From assembly GCF_022370755.2 (NCBI RefSeq), contig NZ_CP092364.2, positions 5,084,001 through 5,148,000 of the forward strand: a stretch of 64,000 bases of DNA. Direction: 5' to 3'. The translations under genes were made by a program, and so were the position numbers. Below are positions 53,156-62,921 of the stretch, one piece after another. The notes beneath the pieces are model-generated. The model saw nothing but the letters and a program-made list of their open reading frames with translations. It was not told the DNA's origin and did not search any database. This DNA is from Mycolicibacterium goodii (GTDB lineage Bacteria > Actinomycetota > Actinomycetes > Mycobacteriales > Mycobacteriaceae). The first letter of the stretch is position 1. Every line of letters begins with the position of its first letter.

Positions 53156-53962
53156 GTGACCGGCGGCGCGGACCATCCGGTCGCGGGCGATGACCTCGTC
53201 GTCGTCGCCCGCGGCGTGACCAAGCGCTTCGGCGACACCCTGGCCCTCGATGACGTATCCCTCGATGTGCGCCGCAGTGAACTCCTGGTGTTGCTGGGTC
53301 TGTCCGGTTCCGGCAAGTCCACACTGTTGCGGTGTCTCAACGGTTTACATCCGGTGACGTCGGGAACCGTGGACGTCGGGGGCACGCGCGTCGATCAAGC
53401 CTCGGCTGCGCAATTGCGGGCGCTGCGCCGTCGTGTCGGATTCGTGTTCCAGCACTTCAATCTCGTGGGCCGGCTCAGCTGTCTGGAGAACGTGCTCATC
53501 GGCGGACTCGGAAGGCTACGCCTGCCGCGTTACGGCGCGCTGACCTATCCCCGGCACATGCGCGCCGAGGCCCTGGCCCACCTGGACCGCGTCGGGCTCG
53601 CCGACCACGCCGACCGCCGGGCCGACACGCTCTCGGGGGGACAGCAGCAGCGAGTGGCGATCGCACGCACGCTGATGCAGAAGCCCGCTCTGCTGCTCGC
53701 CGACGAGCCGGTCGCGTCACTGGATCCCGAAAATGCCGGTGTCGTCATGGATTTGTTGTTCCGGGTCTGTATCGAGGAGAAGCTGACCGTGGTCTGCACG
53801 CTGCACCAGGTGGACCTCGCCCTTGGCTGGGCCCACCGCCTCGTGGGCCTGCAGGGTGGCCGAAAGGTCCTCGACCGGCCCGCCGTCGGGATGACCCGTG
53901 ACGACGTCATGGCGATCTACCAGCGTGTCGACCCCGCCGTCACTCCCGCACGTCCCGCATGA
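53156..53962 (+). CDS. phnC: PhnC ATPase of phosphate/phosphonate ABC importer
   Basis: A 268-residue ABC ATPase. Walker A GLSGSGKSTL (about 49-58), Q-loop VFQHFNLVG, signature LSGGQQQRV, Walker B LLLADEPVASLDP. H-loop: CTLHQV. Starts at GTG 53156 immediately after phnD and overlaps phnE (ATGA, 53959-53962), so the three proteins are translated together. Supplies ATP hydrolysis for PhnE at the membrane. Confidence 0.95.
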   Translation: MTGGADHPVAGDDLVVVARGVTKRFGDTLALDDVSLDVRRSELLVLLGLSGSGKSTLLRCLNGLHPVTSGTVDVGGTRVDQASAAQLRALRRRVGFVFQHFNLVGRLSCLENVLIGGLGRLRLPRYGALTYPRHMRAEALAHLDRVGLADHADRRADTLSGGQQQRVAIARTLMQKPALLLADEPVASLDPENAGVVMDLLFRVCIEEKLTVVCTLHQVDLALGWAHRLVGLQGGRKVLDRPAVGMTRDDVMAIYQRVDPAVTPARPA

Positions 53963-55554
53963 CGACCGAAATCACCCGGCCCCCGGCGCCACCGTCACAA
54001 CCTCAGACCGGAAGGGCTTCTCGTCCTGATCTGCTGCATGTCGTGGCGATCGCGGCCGTGCTGGCCACCCTCGTCTCGGCATGGGCGATCGACTTCGTGC
54101 CGACGGCTCTGCTCGAGGGCACCGACAACATCGTCGCACTGCTGCAGCGCATGATCCCGCCGCGCCTCGACGATCCGGGACGCATCTCCATGCTCGCCGT
54201 CGAGACGCTGTTGATGGCGGTGCTCGGCACGACCCTCGCGGCGATCGCCTCGGTTCCCTTGGCGTTCCTCGCGGCACGCAACACGACACCGCATCCGCTG
54301 GTGCAGGCGGTGGCGCGGGCGGTCATCACGTTCTGCCGTGCGATGCCGGACCTCCTGTTCGCGGTGCTGTTCGTACGCGCACTCGGGATCGGCGTGCTGC
54401 CAGGTATTCTCGCGCTCGCCCTGCACTCGATCGGCATGCTGGGCAAGGTGTTCGCCGACGCCATCGAGCAGACCGATCCGGGACCGCGCGAAGCGGTCCG
54501 CAGCACCGGCGTTGGCACCGTGCGTGAGTTGCTCAACGCCGTCGTCCCGCAGGTCGTCCCCTCGTGGATCGCGACCTTCGTCTACCGCATCGACATCAAT
54601 CTGCGCATGTCGGTGGTCCTGGGCTTCGTCGGCGCCGGCGGTATCGGGTTCGCGTTGCAGGACGCGTTGCGGGGGCTGATCTATCCGCGCGCGCTCGGCA
54701 TCGTGTGTGTGATCCTGGTGATCATCGCCGCCATGGAACTGCTGGCCATCGCGATCCGGCGGATCCTGCTCGAACCGGCCCGGTCGAACCCGCTGCGCGA
54801 TCGCATCGCGCGGTTCGGGCTGTCGGGTCTGCTGCTCGGTTCGTGCGTTGGAGCATTCGTACTGCTCAAGATCGACCCGGTCGCACTGTTCACCTGGGTG
54901 ATCCCGTCGGTCGACGTCTTTGCCAGGATGGTGCCGCCCAACTTCGGCGCGCTCGGTGCCGACCTGTTCACCGCCGCCGCGCAAACCGTCGCGATCGGTG
55001 TCGTGGCGACGGCGATCGGCGTGGTGTTGTCGATCCCCGTGGGAATTCTGGCTGCCCGCAACGTGAGTCCGCATGCCGGGCTGTACTGGCTCGCGCGCGC
55101 GTGGATCCTGGCGGTGCGTGCGGTGCCCGAACTCATCCTGGCTGTCGTGTTCGTCGCGGCCCTCGGTCTCGGGCCGATCGCCGGGACTTGCGCGCTCGCC
55201 ATCGGATCGGTCGGGTTCCTTGCGAAACTCGTTGCCGATGCGGTCGAGGAGATCGACACCGGACCGATCGAGGCGGTCCGCTCAGTCGGCGGTGGGTGGT
55301 GGAAGACGTTGTTCGCCGCGGTGCTTCCCCAATCCATGCCCGCGATGGTCGGTTCGAGCCTCTACCTGTTCGACGTCAATGTGCGCACATCGACGATCCT
55401 CGGCATCGTCGGCGCGGGTGGTGTCGGATTCCTGCTGTTCGAGTCCATTCGCACGCTGAACTTCGATGTCGCCGGCGCCATCGTGATCGTCATCTTCGTC
55501 ATCGTGTACGCCATCGAACGGTTGTCGGGCTGGATCCGCTCACGTCTCGTGTGA
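53959..55554 (+). CDS. phnE: PhnE fused permease of phosphate/phosphonate ABC importer
   Basis: A 531-residue permease made of two homologous halves in one chain; separate PhnE1 and PhnE2 exist in many bacteria. Each half has about five to six helices and one ATPase-coupling EAA loop: EQTDPGPREAVRSTG in the first, EEIDTGPIEAVRSVGG in the second. Last gene of phnDCE. Its stop is 35 bp from that of the convergent GH16 gene, where a short CCCGC/GCGGG stem (55566-55579) may serve as terminator. Confidence 0.93.
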   Translation: MTTEITRPPAPPSQPQTGRASRPDLLHVVAIAAVLATLVSAWAIDFVPTALLEGTDNIVALLQRMIPPRLDDPGRISMLAVETLLMAVLGTTLAAIASVPLAFLAARNTTPHPLVQAVARAVITFCRAMPDLLFAVLFVRALGIGVLPGILALALHSIGMLGKVFADAIEQTDPGPREAVRSTGVGTVRELLNAVVPQVVPSWIATFVYRIDINLRMSVVLGFVGAGGIGFALQDALRGLIYPRALGIVCVILVIIAAMELLAIAIRRILLEPARSNPLRDRIARFGLSGLLLGSCVGAFVLLKIDPVALFTWVIPSVDVFARMVPPNFGALGADLFTAAAQTVAIGVVATAIGVVLSIPVGILAARNVSPHAGLYWLARAWILAVRAVPELILAVVFVAALGLGPIAGTCALAIGSVGFLAKLVADAVEEIDTGPIEAVRSVGGGWWKTLFAAVLPQSMPAMVGSSLYLFDVNVRTSTILGIVGAGGVGFLLFESIRTLNFDVAGAIVIVIFVIVYAIERLSGWIRSRLV

Positions 55555-55588
55555 CCGGTGCGCATCCCGCCCGAGCGGGCCGGCCCGA

Positions 55589-56464
55589 TCACCCCTGGAA
55601 GACCCGGATCCAATCCACCAGCATCTCCGCCGGATAGGTGCCTCCGGCGGGTTCACGCCCGCCAGAGCCGCCGACGGCGATGTTGAAAACCGGCACCATG
55701 GTGTAGCCGGGATCGTTGAACGGCCAGTCCTGCAACGAGTTCGCGGGCACTTGGAAGAACGGCTCCATCCCGGGCGCATAGTCCTTCCAGAAGTACATGC
55801 CCTCGGGTTTCCACGACATGCGCCACGTGTGCCAGTCGCTGTCGACGGGGTGCGGATTGGTGGCGAAGGACGTGCCGTCGAGGCGGGCGTGCACCGTGGT
55901 GCCCGACGGCCAGTCGCGGTTTCCATACCACTCGACGAGGTCCACTTCACCGCCGCGTACGGGATCGTCGTTGAGCACCCAGAACGCCGGCCATGCTCCG
56001 TCGGTCAGGCAGTTGAGCTTGACGCGGGCCTCCCACGTGGTGCCGATACCGCCACGCCACAGACCGACCACCTTGGCGCTGGCGTACTTCTCCTGGATGG
56101 TCGTGCCCGGTCCCCGCGTCGCGCGGATGACCATGTTGCCTTTGCCGTCCTGGAACACGTGCTCCTGGTCGGTGACGTAGCGCCCCATGTTGAACGGCTT
56201 GTCCCATTCGACGGGGTTCTTGATGGTCTCGCGGGCGGGCACCAGATGCCACCACCTGGGATCCGGTGGCGATCCCGCCGGCCCGTTGAACTCGTCCTGG
56301 AACAGGAAGGTCGGTTCCGCCGCTGCTGCGGGGTCGGCCGGTCCTGGACCGGCCGGGTTATCGCCGATGAGCGGGTCGGCGCCGGCCGTCCCGACGGGAA
56401 GTGCAGCGGCTGCCACCCCCAGACCCATCATGAACATCACACTGCGACGATCCATTTCAGGCAC
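55589..56464 (-). CDS. Exported GH16 glycoside hydrolase (beta-1,3-glucanase type)
   Basis: A 291-residue GH16 enzyme. The N-terminus (MDRRSVMFMMGLGVAAAALP) has an Arg-Arg pair and hydrophobic core like a Tat signal; the Pro/Ala linker precedes the jelly roll. The catalytic motif EVDLVE (E-x-D-x-x-E) occurs in VRGGEVDLVEWYG. Other strands are FLFQDEFNGPAGSPPDPRWW and VFNIAVGGSGG. Position agrees with Rv0315 of M. tuberculosis, annotated as beta-1,3-glucanase. Start may be GTG 56464 (used) or ATG 56455. Confidence 0.87.
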   Translation of the reverse strand: MPEMDRRSVMFMMGLGVAAAALPVGTAGADPLIGDNPAGPGPADPAAAAEPTFLFQDEFNGPAGSPPDPRWWHLVPARETIKNPVEWDKPFNMGRYVTDQEHVFQDGKGNMVIRATRGPGTTIQEKYASAKVVGLWRGGIGTTWEARVKLNCLTDGAWPAFWVLNDDPVRGGEVDLVEWYGNRDWPSGTTVHARLDGTSFATNPHPVDSDWHTWRMSWKPEGMYFWKDYAPGMEPFFQVPANSLQDWPFNDPGYTMVPVFNIAVGGSGGREPAGGTYPAEMLVDWIRVFQG

Positions 56465-56565
56465 ACGCAGACAATAGCGGGGCTGCGGAGCGTGCGGCGT
56501 ATTTCGGTGCCGTCAAGGGTCGCGGGTCGCCGGCCGCCGGCCGCGAGTGAAACCCAAACTCCCAG

Positions 56566-57015
56566 CTAAGGACACATCGCGGGAGCGTCGTCGCGGGCCG
56601 CGACATTTGCCGGCAGGGTGTACGTCACGAGTACCTCGGCGTCCTCGGTTGCCTGGTTGACCACCTCGTGCGGCGTGCCCGCCGGAATGAACACCGACTC
56701 TTTCGGCCCGTAGGTCACCGGCGCGCACCCCGGTGCGGTGCGCAGCAGCACCGAACCTGAGTTGACGACGGAGTGCTCGGGCCCGGGATGGGCATGCCAA
56801 CCACTACTCGCCCCGGGCTTGAGCACGAGGCTCTGGACGGTCAGTGTGGTCGGCTGCCCGGCGGTAACGATCCAGATGGGTGCGGTCGTGGTGCCCTCGG
56901 CCAGATCGGTCCGTTCGACCTCTCCCTCGGGCGGGGTCGCGACGGCAGGCGCCGCGGCAATCGCGGACACAACGGTGCTCAGGGCGACGGCAGCGGCGAT
57001 GTGCATGCGATTCAT
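56566..57015 (-). CDS. Exported cupin-domain protein
   Basis: A 149-residue protein. A signal peptide (about 1-28: MNRMHIAAAVALSTVVSAIA, cleaved near AVA-TPP) leads into one cupin barrel with the metal motif GWHAHPGPEHSVVNSG and a later VFIPAGTPHEVVNQ. Two His plus Glu and His ligands suggest a bound metal. The ATG at 57015 has AGGAG five bases before it; a GTG at 57027 lies in that site and is less likely. Enzyme or binding role unknown. Confidence 0.75.
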   Translation of the reverse strand: MNRMHIAAAVALSTVVSAIAAAPAVATPPEGEVERTDLAEGTTTAPIWIVTAGQPTTLTVQSLVLKPGASSGWHAHPGPEHSVVNSGSVLLRTAPGCAPVTYGPKESVFIPAGTPHEVVNQATEDAEVLVTYTLPANVAARDDAPAMCP

Positions 57016-57311
57016 CTGGCTCCTCACAGGGTCCGCATCCTGGCGAAACCGTACATCTGAGCAGGTCGGTCATTCGCCGTTTCAAGCCGACAGCGTTGCG
57101 CACAATGTCACCGTTTCGTCATAGTCGCTGCACGAACCCCGTTCGGGCACGGCCGAACCCGTAGCTACTCCATACAGATTCGAGTTACACAGTAGAAACT
57201 TCGGCCGTTCGACTTGCGCACCGTGAATTTTCCCGAAAGATGCTCAACGGCCCACTCAGATGGCGTAGAGCTGTACCGGGGGCATCCAAGTTTGGAAATC
57301 AAGGGGAATCA

Positions 57312-58958
57312 ATGATCGCTGGGCGCAAAGTTCTGACCATCGCCAGTGTCACCGCCGTTGCCGTGTTGGGCGTCGCCGCCTGCGGGGGCGGCGGAGGAAG
57401 TGGCGGTGCGGCCAAAGAGGGCGGGGAGGTCAACGTCACCATGACGTCGTTCCCCGACTACGTCGACCCGCAGCTCTCCTACACGGTGGAGGGTTGGGAG
57501 GTCATGTACAACACCTACGTCCCACTGCTGACGTACAAGCACGTCAAGGGCGAAGAGGGCACCGAGGTGGTGCCCGGACTCGCGAAGGACATGCCCGAGG
57601 TGTCCCCCGACGGCAAGACCTACAAACTGGCGCTGCGGCCGAACATGAAGTACGCCGACGGAACCCCGATCAAGGCATCGGATTTCACCCACGCGATCCA
57701 GCGGTTGTTCAAGGCCGACTCAGGTGGCTCGGTGTTCTACGGCATCATCGCGGGCGCCAACGACTACGCGGAAGGCAAGGCCGACACCATCAGTGGCATC
57801 CAGACCAATGATGACACCGGTGACATAACCATCAACCTGACCGATGCGAACGGCACGTTCGACAGCCTGCTCGGTCTTCCGTTCTCGGCACCGGTCCCGC
57901 CGTCCACACCGCTGGACTCCGACGCCACCAACAACCCCCCACCTGGCAGTGGACCGTTCACGATCACGAGTGTCGATGCGCCGCATACGTTGACGATGGA
58001 GCGCAACCCGCAATTCCAGACCGTCAAGGACGCGGGCGCCGACGAGGTGGCCGACGCGCACGTCGACAAGATCATCGTCACGCAGAACAAGAGCAACAGC
58101 GCGCAGGTCACCGACATCGAACAGAACAAGACCGACTTCATGCACGACCCGCCGGACGCCGACCGGTTGCCGGAGGTCAAGGCGCGGTTCGGTGATCGGT
58201 TCCGGCTCGAGGACTCGATCAACACCTACTACTTCTGGATGAACACGCAGAAGGCCCCGTTCGACGACGTCCGCGTGCGTCAGGCCGTGAACTACGCGAT
58301 CGACCCGGAGGCGCTCAACCGGGTGTTCGGCGGCCGCCTGCACCCCACGCAGCAGATCCTGCCGCCCGGTATGCCCGGCTACGAGGAGTTCAAGCTGTAC
58401 CCGGGACCCGATCTCAACAAGGCCAAACAGCTGATCGCCGAGGCAAACCCGGCCGACCGCGACATCACCGTGTGGACCGATGACGAGCCCGACCGCAAGC
58501 GCATCGGCGAGTACTACCACGATGTGCTCACCCAGTTGGGATTCAACGCGACGCTGAAAGTCATCGCCGGCGACGTGTACTGGACCACCATCGGCAATCA
58601 GACGACGCCCGATCTCGACACCGGGTTCGCCGACTGGTTCCAGGACTTCCCGCACCCGGACGACTTCTTCCGGCCGCTGATCAACGGGAAGAGCATCCTG
58701 CCGACCAACGGCAACAACTACTCCCGGGTGAACATCCCCGAGCTCGACGCCAAGATGAACGAGCTGCTCACGCAGCAGCTCACGGACGAGACCAAGAAGG
58801 GTTACGCCGATCTCGACCGGGCCTACATGGAGCAGGCCGTCTGGGCGCCGTACGGCAACGAACAACTCGCGACGTTCCTGTCCGATCGGATGGACTTCGA
58901 CAGGAGCTACCACCACCTGTTGTTCAACCAGGACTTCACGTCGTTCGCGCTCAAATGA
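57312..58958 (+). CDS. Peptide-type ABC importer substrate-binding lipoprotein
   Basis: A 548-residue solute-binding lipoprotein of the DppA/OppA (SBP family 5) type. Lipobox VAAC with Cys24, followed by a Gly-rich linker. Family signature strands: YVDPQLSYTVEGWEVMYNTY, TYKLALRPNMKYADGTPIKA, FDDVRVRQAVNYAIDPEALN. The ATG at 57312 has an AAGGGG site. First gene of a five-gene operon, and the next gene overlaps it by 4 bp. Peptides are the likely ligand; nickel, sugars or other solutes are not excluded. Confidence 0.87.
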   Translation: MIAGRKVLTIASVTAVAVLGVAACGGGGGSGGAAKEGGEVNVTMTSFPDYVDPQLSYTVEGWEVMYNTYVPLLTYKHVKGEEGTEVVPGLAKDMPEVSPDGKTYKLALRPNMKYADGTPIKASDFTHAIQRLFKADSGGSVFYGIIAGANDYAEGKADTISGIQTNDDTGDITINLTDANGTFDSLLGLPFSAPVPPSTPLDSDATNNPPPGSGPFTITSVDAPHTLTMERNPQFQTVKDAGADEVADAHVDKIIVTQNKSNSAQVTDIEQNKTDFMHDPPDADRLPEVKARFGDRFRLEDSINTYYFWMNTQKAPFDDVRVRQAVNYAIDPEALNRVFGGRLHPTQQILPPGMPGYEEFKLYPGPDLNKAKQLIAEANPADRDITVWTDDEPDRKRIGEYYHDVLTQLGFNATLKVIAGDVYWTTIGNQTTPDLDTGFADWFQDFPHPDDFFRPLINGKSILPTNGNNYSRVNIPELDAKMNELLTQQLTDETKKGYADLDRAYMEQAVWAPYGNEQLATFLSDRMDFDRSYHHLLFNQDFTSFALK

Positions 58959-59965
58959 CCGACATAGCTGAACCTGTCACGGTGGCCGGGCCCGTCCCGG
59001 CCACCGGCCACAGTCCCTGGTATCTGGCCTGGACGCGGCTGCGCCGCAACAAGGTTGCGCTCATCGGTGGTGGGATGTTCATCCTCATCGTGTTGTTCTG
59101 CCTGGCGGCCCCGCTGTGGGCCGAGCACGTGGCACACACGATGCCGAACGAGAACCACATCACCGATCAGGTGCTCATCGACGGCGTGGAGACCTACGTC
59201 GTCTCGCCGGACGGCACCCCGATCGGCCCCGGCCTGCACGGCCGGTACCTGCTCGGTGCCGATCAGAACGGCCGCGACGTGATGGTGCGGTTGATGTACG
59301 GCGGCCGCACCTCGATCTACATCGGTCTCACCGCGGCTCTGGTGACCACGGTGCTCGCAGTGATCATCGGGCTGCTGGCCGGCTTCTACCGCGGCTGGAT
59401 CGACACCGTGCTGTCGCGCGCCATGGATGTGGTGTGGGCCTTCCCGGTGCTGCTCCTCGGTATCGCGCTGGGCACCGCGCTGGCGCTCGGCGGGTTCAAG
59501 CTCGGGTTCATCCACGTGGCCGGTGACTCGCTGTGGATACCGATCCTCATCATCGGCTGTGTCTACGTCCCCTACATGGCACGGCCGATCCGTGGCGAGG
59601 TACTGGCGTTGCGGCAGAAGGAATTCGTCGAGGCGGCGATCGCCATGGGCAAGGGGCCTTTCCGGATCATGGTCTCGGAGCTGCTGCCCAACATCGTCTC
59701 GACGATCATCGTGTTCTTCACGTTGAACATCGCCAACAACATGCTGCTGGAATCGGCCCTGTCGTTCCTCGGTGCGGGCGTCCGCCCGCCGAACGCCTCA
59801 TGGGGCACGATGATCGCCGACGGATACCAGACCATCTACACCGCACCGCATCTGACGATCGTGCCCGGCCTGATGATCGTCGTCACGGTGCTGTCGCTCA
59901 ACGTCTTCGGTGACGGGCTGCGTGAGGCGCTCGATCCCAAGGCCAAGATCCGGTTGGAGCACTAG
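58955..59965 (+). CDS. DppC/OppC-type ABC permease
   Basis: A 336-residue permease. The N-terminal OppC_N domain starts with a short cytoplasmic arm and helix (NKVALIGGGMFILIVLFCLA), followed by an external segment and five helices. EAA-like loop near residue 225 (EFVEAAIAMGKGPFRIM). NIANNMLLESALSFLGAG is diagnostic for the DppC class. Here it precedes the DppB-type gene, the reverse of the usual order. Coupled to both neighbours (ATGA overlap upstream, 2-bp gap downstream). Confidence 0.9.
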   Translation: MTDIAEPVTVAGPVPATGHSPWYLAWTRLRRNKVALIGGGMFILIVLFCLAAPLWAEHVAHTMPNENHITDQVLIDGVETYVVSPDGTPIGPGLHGRYLLGADQNGRDVMVRLMYGGRTSIYIGLTAALVTTVLAVIIGLLAGFYRGWIDTVLSRAMDVVWAFPVLLLGIALGTALALGGFKLGFIHVAGDSLWIPILIIGCVYVPYMARPIRGEVLALRQKEFVEAAIAMGKGPFRIMVSELLPNIVSTIIVFFTLNIANNMLLESALSFLGAGVRPPNASWGTMIADGYQTIYTAPHLTIVPGLMIVVTVLSLNVFGDGLREALDPKAKIRLEH

Positions 59966-59967
59966 AT

Positions 59968-60930
59968 ATGGCCCGGTTCATCGTCAGGCGTGTGCTCGGC
60001 ATGATCGCGGTTCTGTTCGCGATCTCGCTGCTCGTATTCCTGATCTTCAACGTGATACCCAATTCCGATCCGGCCGCGCGGATCGCGGGCAAGAACGCCA
60101 ACCCCGCACTCATCGCCCGAGTGAGCCACGATCTCGGCCTCGATCAGCCGTTGCCCGTGCAGTACCTCACGATGATGAAGCAGATCGTCACAGGACAGCT
60201 GACGTCCTACGCCAGCAATCGCAATGTCGCCGACCAGATCTGGCAGGGCCTGCCCGCCACGATGTCGCTGTGCATCGGTGCGGCCGTGCTGTGGATGACT
60301 CTGTCGATCTGGTTCGGCTACCTCAGCGCCGTCCATGCGGGCCGGTTCACCGACCGGGCGCTGACGGTGCTGTCGCTGGCCGGCATCTCGATGCCGGTGT
60401 TCTGGCTCGCCGCGATCCTGCTGTACTTCCTCAGCTACAAGCTCCAGCTGTTCCCCTCGAGTAGTTACGTACCGCTGGCCGAGAATCCGCTGGAGTGGGC
60501 GTATCACCTGATCCTCCCCTGGATCACGCTGGCGGTGCTGTTCGTCGGGTTCTACAGCCGCGTGTTGCGCACCAACATGCTCGACGTGGCCAACGAGGAC
60601 TACGTGCGGACCGCGAAGGCCAAGGGCATCAGCCCACGGCAGGTCCGGATCCGGCACATCCTGCGCAACTCGCTGATCCCGGTGATCACGCTGTTCGGAC
60701 TGGATTTCGGCGCCGTGGTCGGGGGCGGCGCGATCCTGACCGAGACAGTCTTCAACATCAACGGGGTCGGGCTGTACGCGGGCGAAGCGGTACGCACGCT
60801 CGATCTGCCGCCGCTGATCGGCGTCACGATGTACGGCGCGTTCTTCATCGTGCTGTTCAACACGATCGTCGACCTGGCGTATGCGTACCTCGATCCACGT
60901 ATCCGGCTCGGAGAGGCGGCCACAGTATGA
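59968..60930 (+). CDS. DppB/OppB-type ABC permease
   Basis: A 320-residue permease with the N-terminal IVRRVLGMIAVLFAISLLVF helix, a long external loop, then five helices. EAA loop NEDYVRTAKAKGISPRQVRIRH-like near residue 215. ILTETVFNINGVG is typical of the class. Pairs with the DppC-type protein to form the channel. Confidence 0.9.
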   Translation: MARFIVRRVLGMIAVLFAISLLVFLIFNVIPNSDPAARIAGKNANPALIARVSHDLGLDQPLPVQYLTMMKQIVTGQLTSYASNRNVADQIWQGLPATMSLCIGAAVLWMTLSIWFGYLSAVHAGRFTDRALTVLSLAGISMPVFWLAAILLYFLSYKLQLFPSSSYVPLAENPLEWAYHLILPWITLAVLFVGFYSRVLRTNMLDVANEDYVRTAKAKGISPRQVRIRHILRNSLIPVITLFGLDFGAVVGGGAILTETVFNINGVGLYAGEAVRTLDLPPLIGVTMYGAFFIVLFNTIVDLAYAYLDPRIRLGEAATV

Positions 60931-61913
60931 GCGCACTTCTTCAGGTGACCGACCTGAAGGTCAGCTTCACCACCGATGGCGGGGTGGTCCGCGCGGTCGA
61001 CGGGGTCTCGTTCGACCTGAAACCCGGCGAGATCCTCGCTGTGGTCGGCGAATCCGGTTCGGGTAAGAGCGTAACGGCCCAAACCCTGATCGGGCTGACC
61101 CGCGCGTCGAACGCGGCGATCGCCGGTGCGATCGACTTCGGCGGCCGCGACATCAACACGCTCGACGACGAGGCGCTGCGCGAGGTCCGCGGTGAGCACA
61201 TCGCGATGGTGTTCCAGGACCCCATGACATCGCTGAACCCGGTGTACCGGGTCGGTGACCAGATCATCGAGATGATCCGTGCCCACCGTGACGTATCCAA
61301 GGCCGAGGCGCGCGCCAAGGCCGTCGAACTGCTTCGCGCGGTGGGCATTCCACACCCGGAGCGGCGGATCTCGGACTATCCGCACGAGTTCTCCGGCGGT
61401 ATGCGCCAACGCGTCATGATCGCCATGGCACTCGCGCTCGAACCCGAGGTGTTGATCGCCGACGAGCCGACCACCGCACTCGACGTCACGGTCCAGGCCC
61501 AGATCCTGCGCCTGGTCGACCGGCTCAACCAGGAGCGGAAACTGGCGGTGGTCCTCATCACCCACGATCTCGGTGTGGTGGCCGAGGTCGCCGACCGCGT
61601 GGTGGTGATGTACGCCGGGCAGATCGTCGAGGACGGCACGCTCGACGAGATTTTCTACGATCCGCAACACCCCTACACGTGGGGCCTGCTCGGGTCGCTG
61701 CCGCGGGTCGAGGACACACAACGGGGACGCCTGCAACAGATCCCGGGGCACCCGCCGTCACTGCTGAACCCGCCGAGCGGATGCCGGTTCGCGGCGCGTT
61801 GCGCGCATGCGTTCGACAAGTGCTCACAGCCACCGCCGTTGGCGGACCACTTGGGTGACGGACATCTGGATCGCTGCTGGCTCACGCCGGAGGAGAAGAG
61901 GACGCTGCGGTGA
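60927..61913 (+). CDS. DppD/OppD-type ABC ATPase
   Basis: A 328-residue ATPase: Walker [11 protein letters not shown] (about 39-48), signature [12 protein letters not shown], Walker [14 protein letters not shown], and the C-terminal oligopeptide-transporter extension with [14 protein letters not shown] and CRFAARC/KC cysteines that often carry an iron-sulfur cluster in this family. The ATG at 60927 overlaps the DppB stop; the longer open frame upstream is rejected as it lies within dppB. Confidence 0.92.
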   Translation: MSALLQVTDLKVSFTTDGGVVRAVDGVSFDLKPGEILAVVGESGSGKSVTAQTLIGLTRASNAAIAGAIDFGGRDINTLDDEALREVRGEHIAMVFQDPMTSLNPVYRVGDQIIEMIRAHRDVSKAEARAKAVELLRAVGIPHPERRISDYPHEFSGGMRQRVMIAMALALEPEVLIADEPTTALDVTVQAQILRLVDRLNQERKLAVVLITHDLGVVAEVADRVVVMYAGQIVEDGTLDEIFYDPQHPYTWGLLGSLPRVEDTQRGRLQQIPGHPPSLLNPPSGCRFAARCAHAFDKCSQPPPLADHLGDGHLDRCWLTPEEKRTLR

Positions 61914-62920
61914 CCGCGCTGCTGGAAGTGACCGATCTGGTCAAACATTTCCCGATCAAATCCGGGGTCGTCATCGACCGGGAGGTCGCGAAGGTACGCG
62001 CGGTCGACGGGGTCAGCCTGACCCTGCACCAGGGCGAAACCCTGGGCCTGGTCGGCGAATCGGGCTGCGGAAAGTCGACCCTGTGCCGGCTGATCCTGCA
62101 GCTGATCCAGCCGACGTCGGGCTCGGTGCGGTTCGAGGGAGTCGAACTCGTCGGACGGTCGCAACGCGACCTGCGGCCGATGCGCCGTCAGGTGCAGATG
62201 ATCTTCCAGGACCCGTACGCCTCGCTGAACCCCCGTAAGCGGGTCGGGCAGATCATCGGTGAGCCGATGGAACTGCACGGCCTGACCTCGGGGGCGCAGA
62301 CCGGCCACAGGGTCCGCGAATTGATGGAACGCGTCGGCCTGCAGGCCGAGCACTACAACCGCTACCCGCACGAGTTCTCCGGCGGGCAGCGCCAACGAAT
62401 CGGCATCGCGAGAGCCCTTGCCCTGCAACCCAAGCTGATCATCGCCGACGAACCCGTGTCCGCGCTGGACGTTTCGGTGCAGGCCCAGATCATCAATCTT
62501 CTGAAGGATCTGCAGGAGGAGTTCGGGCTGTCGTACCTGTTCGTCGCACACGACCTGGGTGTCGTGCGCCACGTGTCGGACCGGGTCGCGGTGATGTACC
62601 TCGGCAAGATCGTCGAGACGGGCCACGTGGACGGCCTGTACCGCACACCGTTCCATCCGTATTCGAGTGCGCTGCTGTCCGCGGTGCCGATCCCCGATCC
62701 CCGCCGCAACGCGGCGCGCGAACGCCTGGTTCTCGAGGGCGACGTGCCGAGCCCGATCGACCCGCCGTCGGGGTGCAGCTTCCACACGCGGTGCCCGTGG
62801 TGCACCGAGATCTGCAAGGACCAGACCCCGGCACTGCTCGATCTGGCGCCCGGGCATGCCGCCGCGTGCTATCACCCACGCAACGTGGAGACGACGAGCC
62901 CGCAGGCCGCGCTTCCCTGA
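61910..62920 (+). CDS. DppF/OppF-type ABC ATPase
   Basis: A 336-residue ATPase: Walker [10 protein letters not shown], signature [12 protein letters not shown], Walker [15 protein letters not shown]-terminal [12 protein letters not shown] and cysteine-containing [15 protein letters not shown] segment. GTG 61910 overlaps the preceding stop. Last gene of the importer operon. It ends one base from the convergent Hsp70-like gene, with no terminator between them. Confidence 0.92.
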   Translation: MTALLEVTDLVKHFPIKSGVVIDREVAKVRAVDGVSLTLHQGETLGLVGESGCGKSTLCRLILQLIQPTSGSVRFEGVELVGRSQRDLRPMRRQVQMIFQDPYASLNPRKRVGQIIGEPMELHGLTSGAQTGHRVRELMERVGLQAEHYNRYPHEFSGGQRQRIGIARALALQPKLIIADEPVSALDVSVQAQIINLLKDLQEEFGLSYLFVAHDLGVVRHVSDRVAVMYLGKIVETGHVDGLYRTPFHPYSSALLSAVPIPDPRRNAARERLVLEGDVPSPIDPPSGCSFHTRCPWCTEICKDQTPALLDLAPGHAAACYHPRNVETTSPQAALP

Positions 62921-62921
62921 C

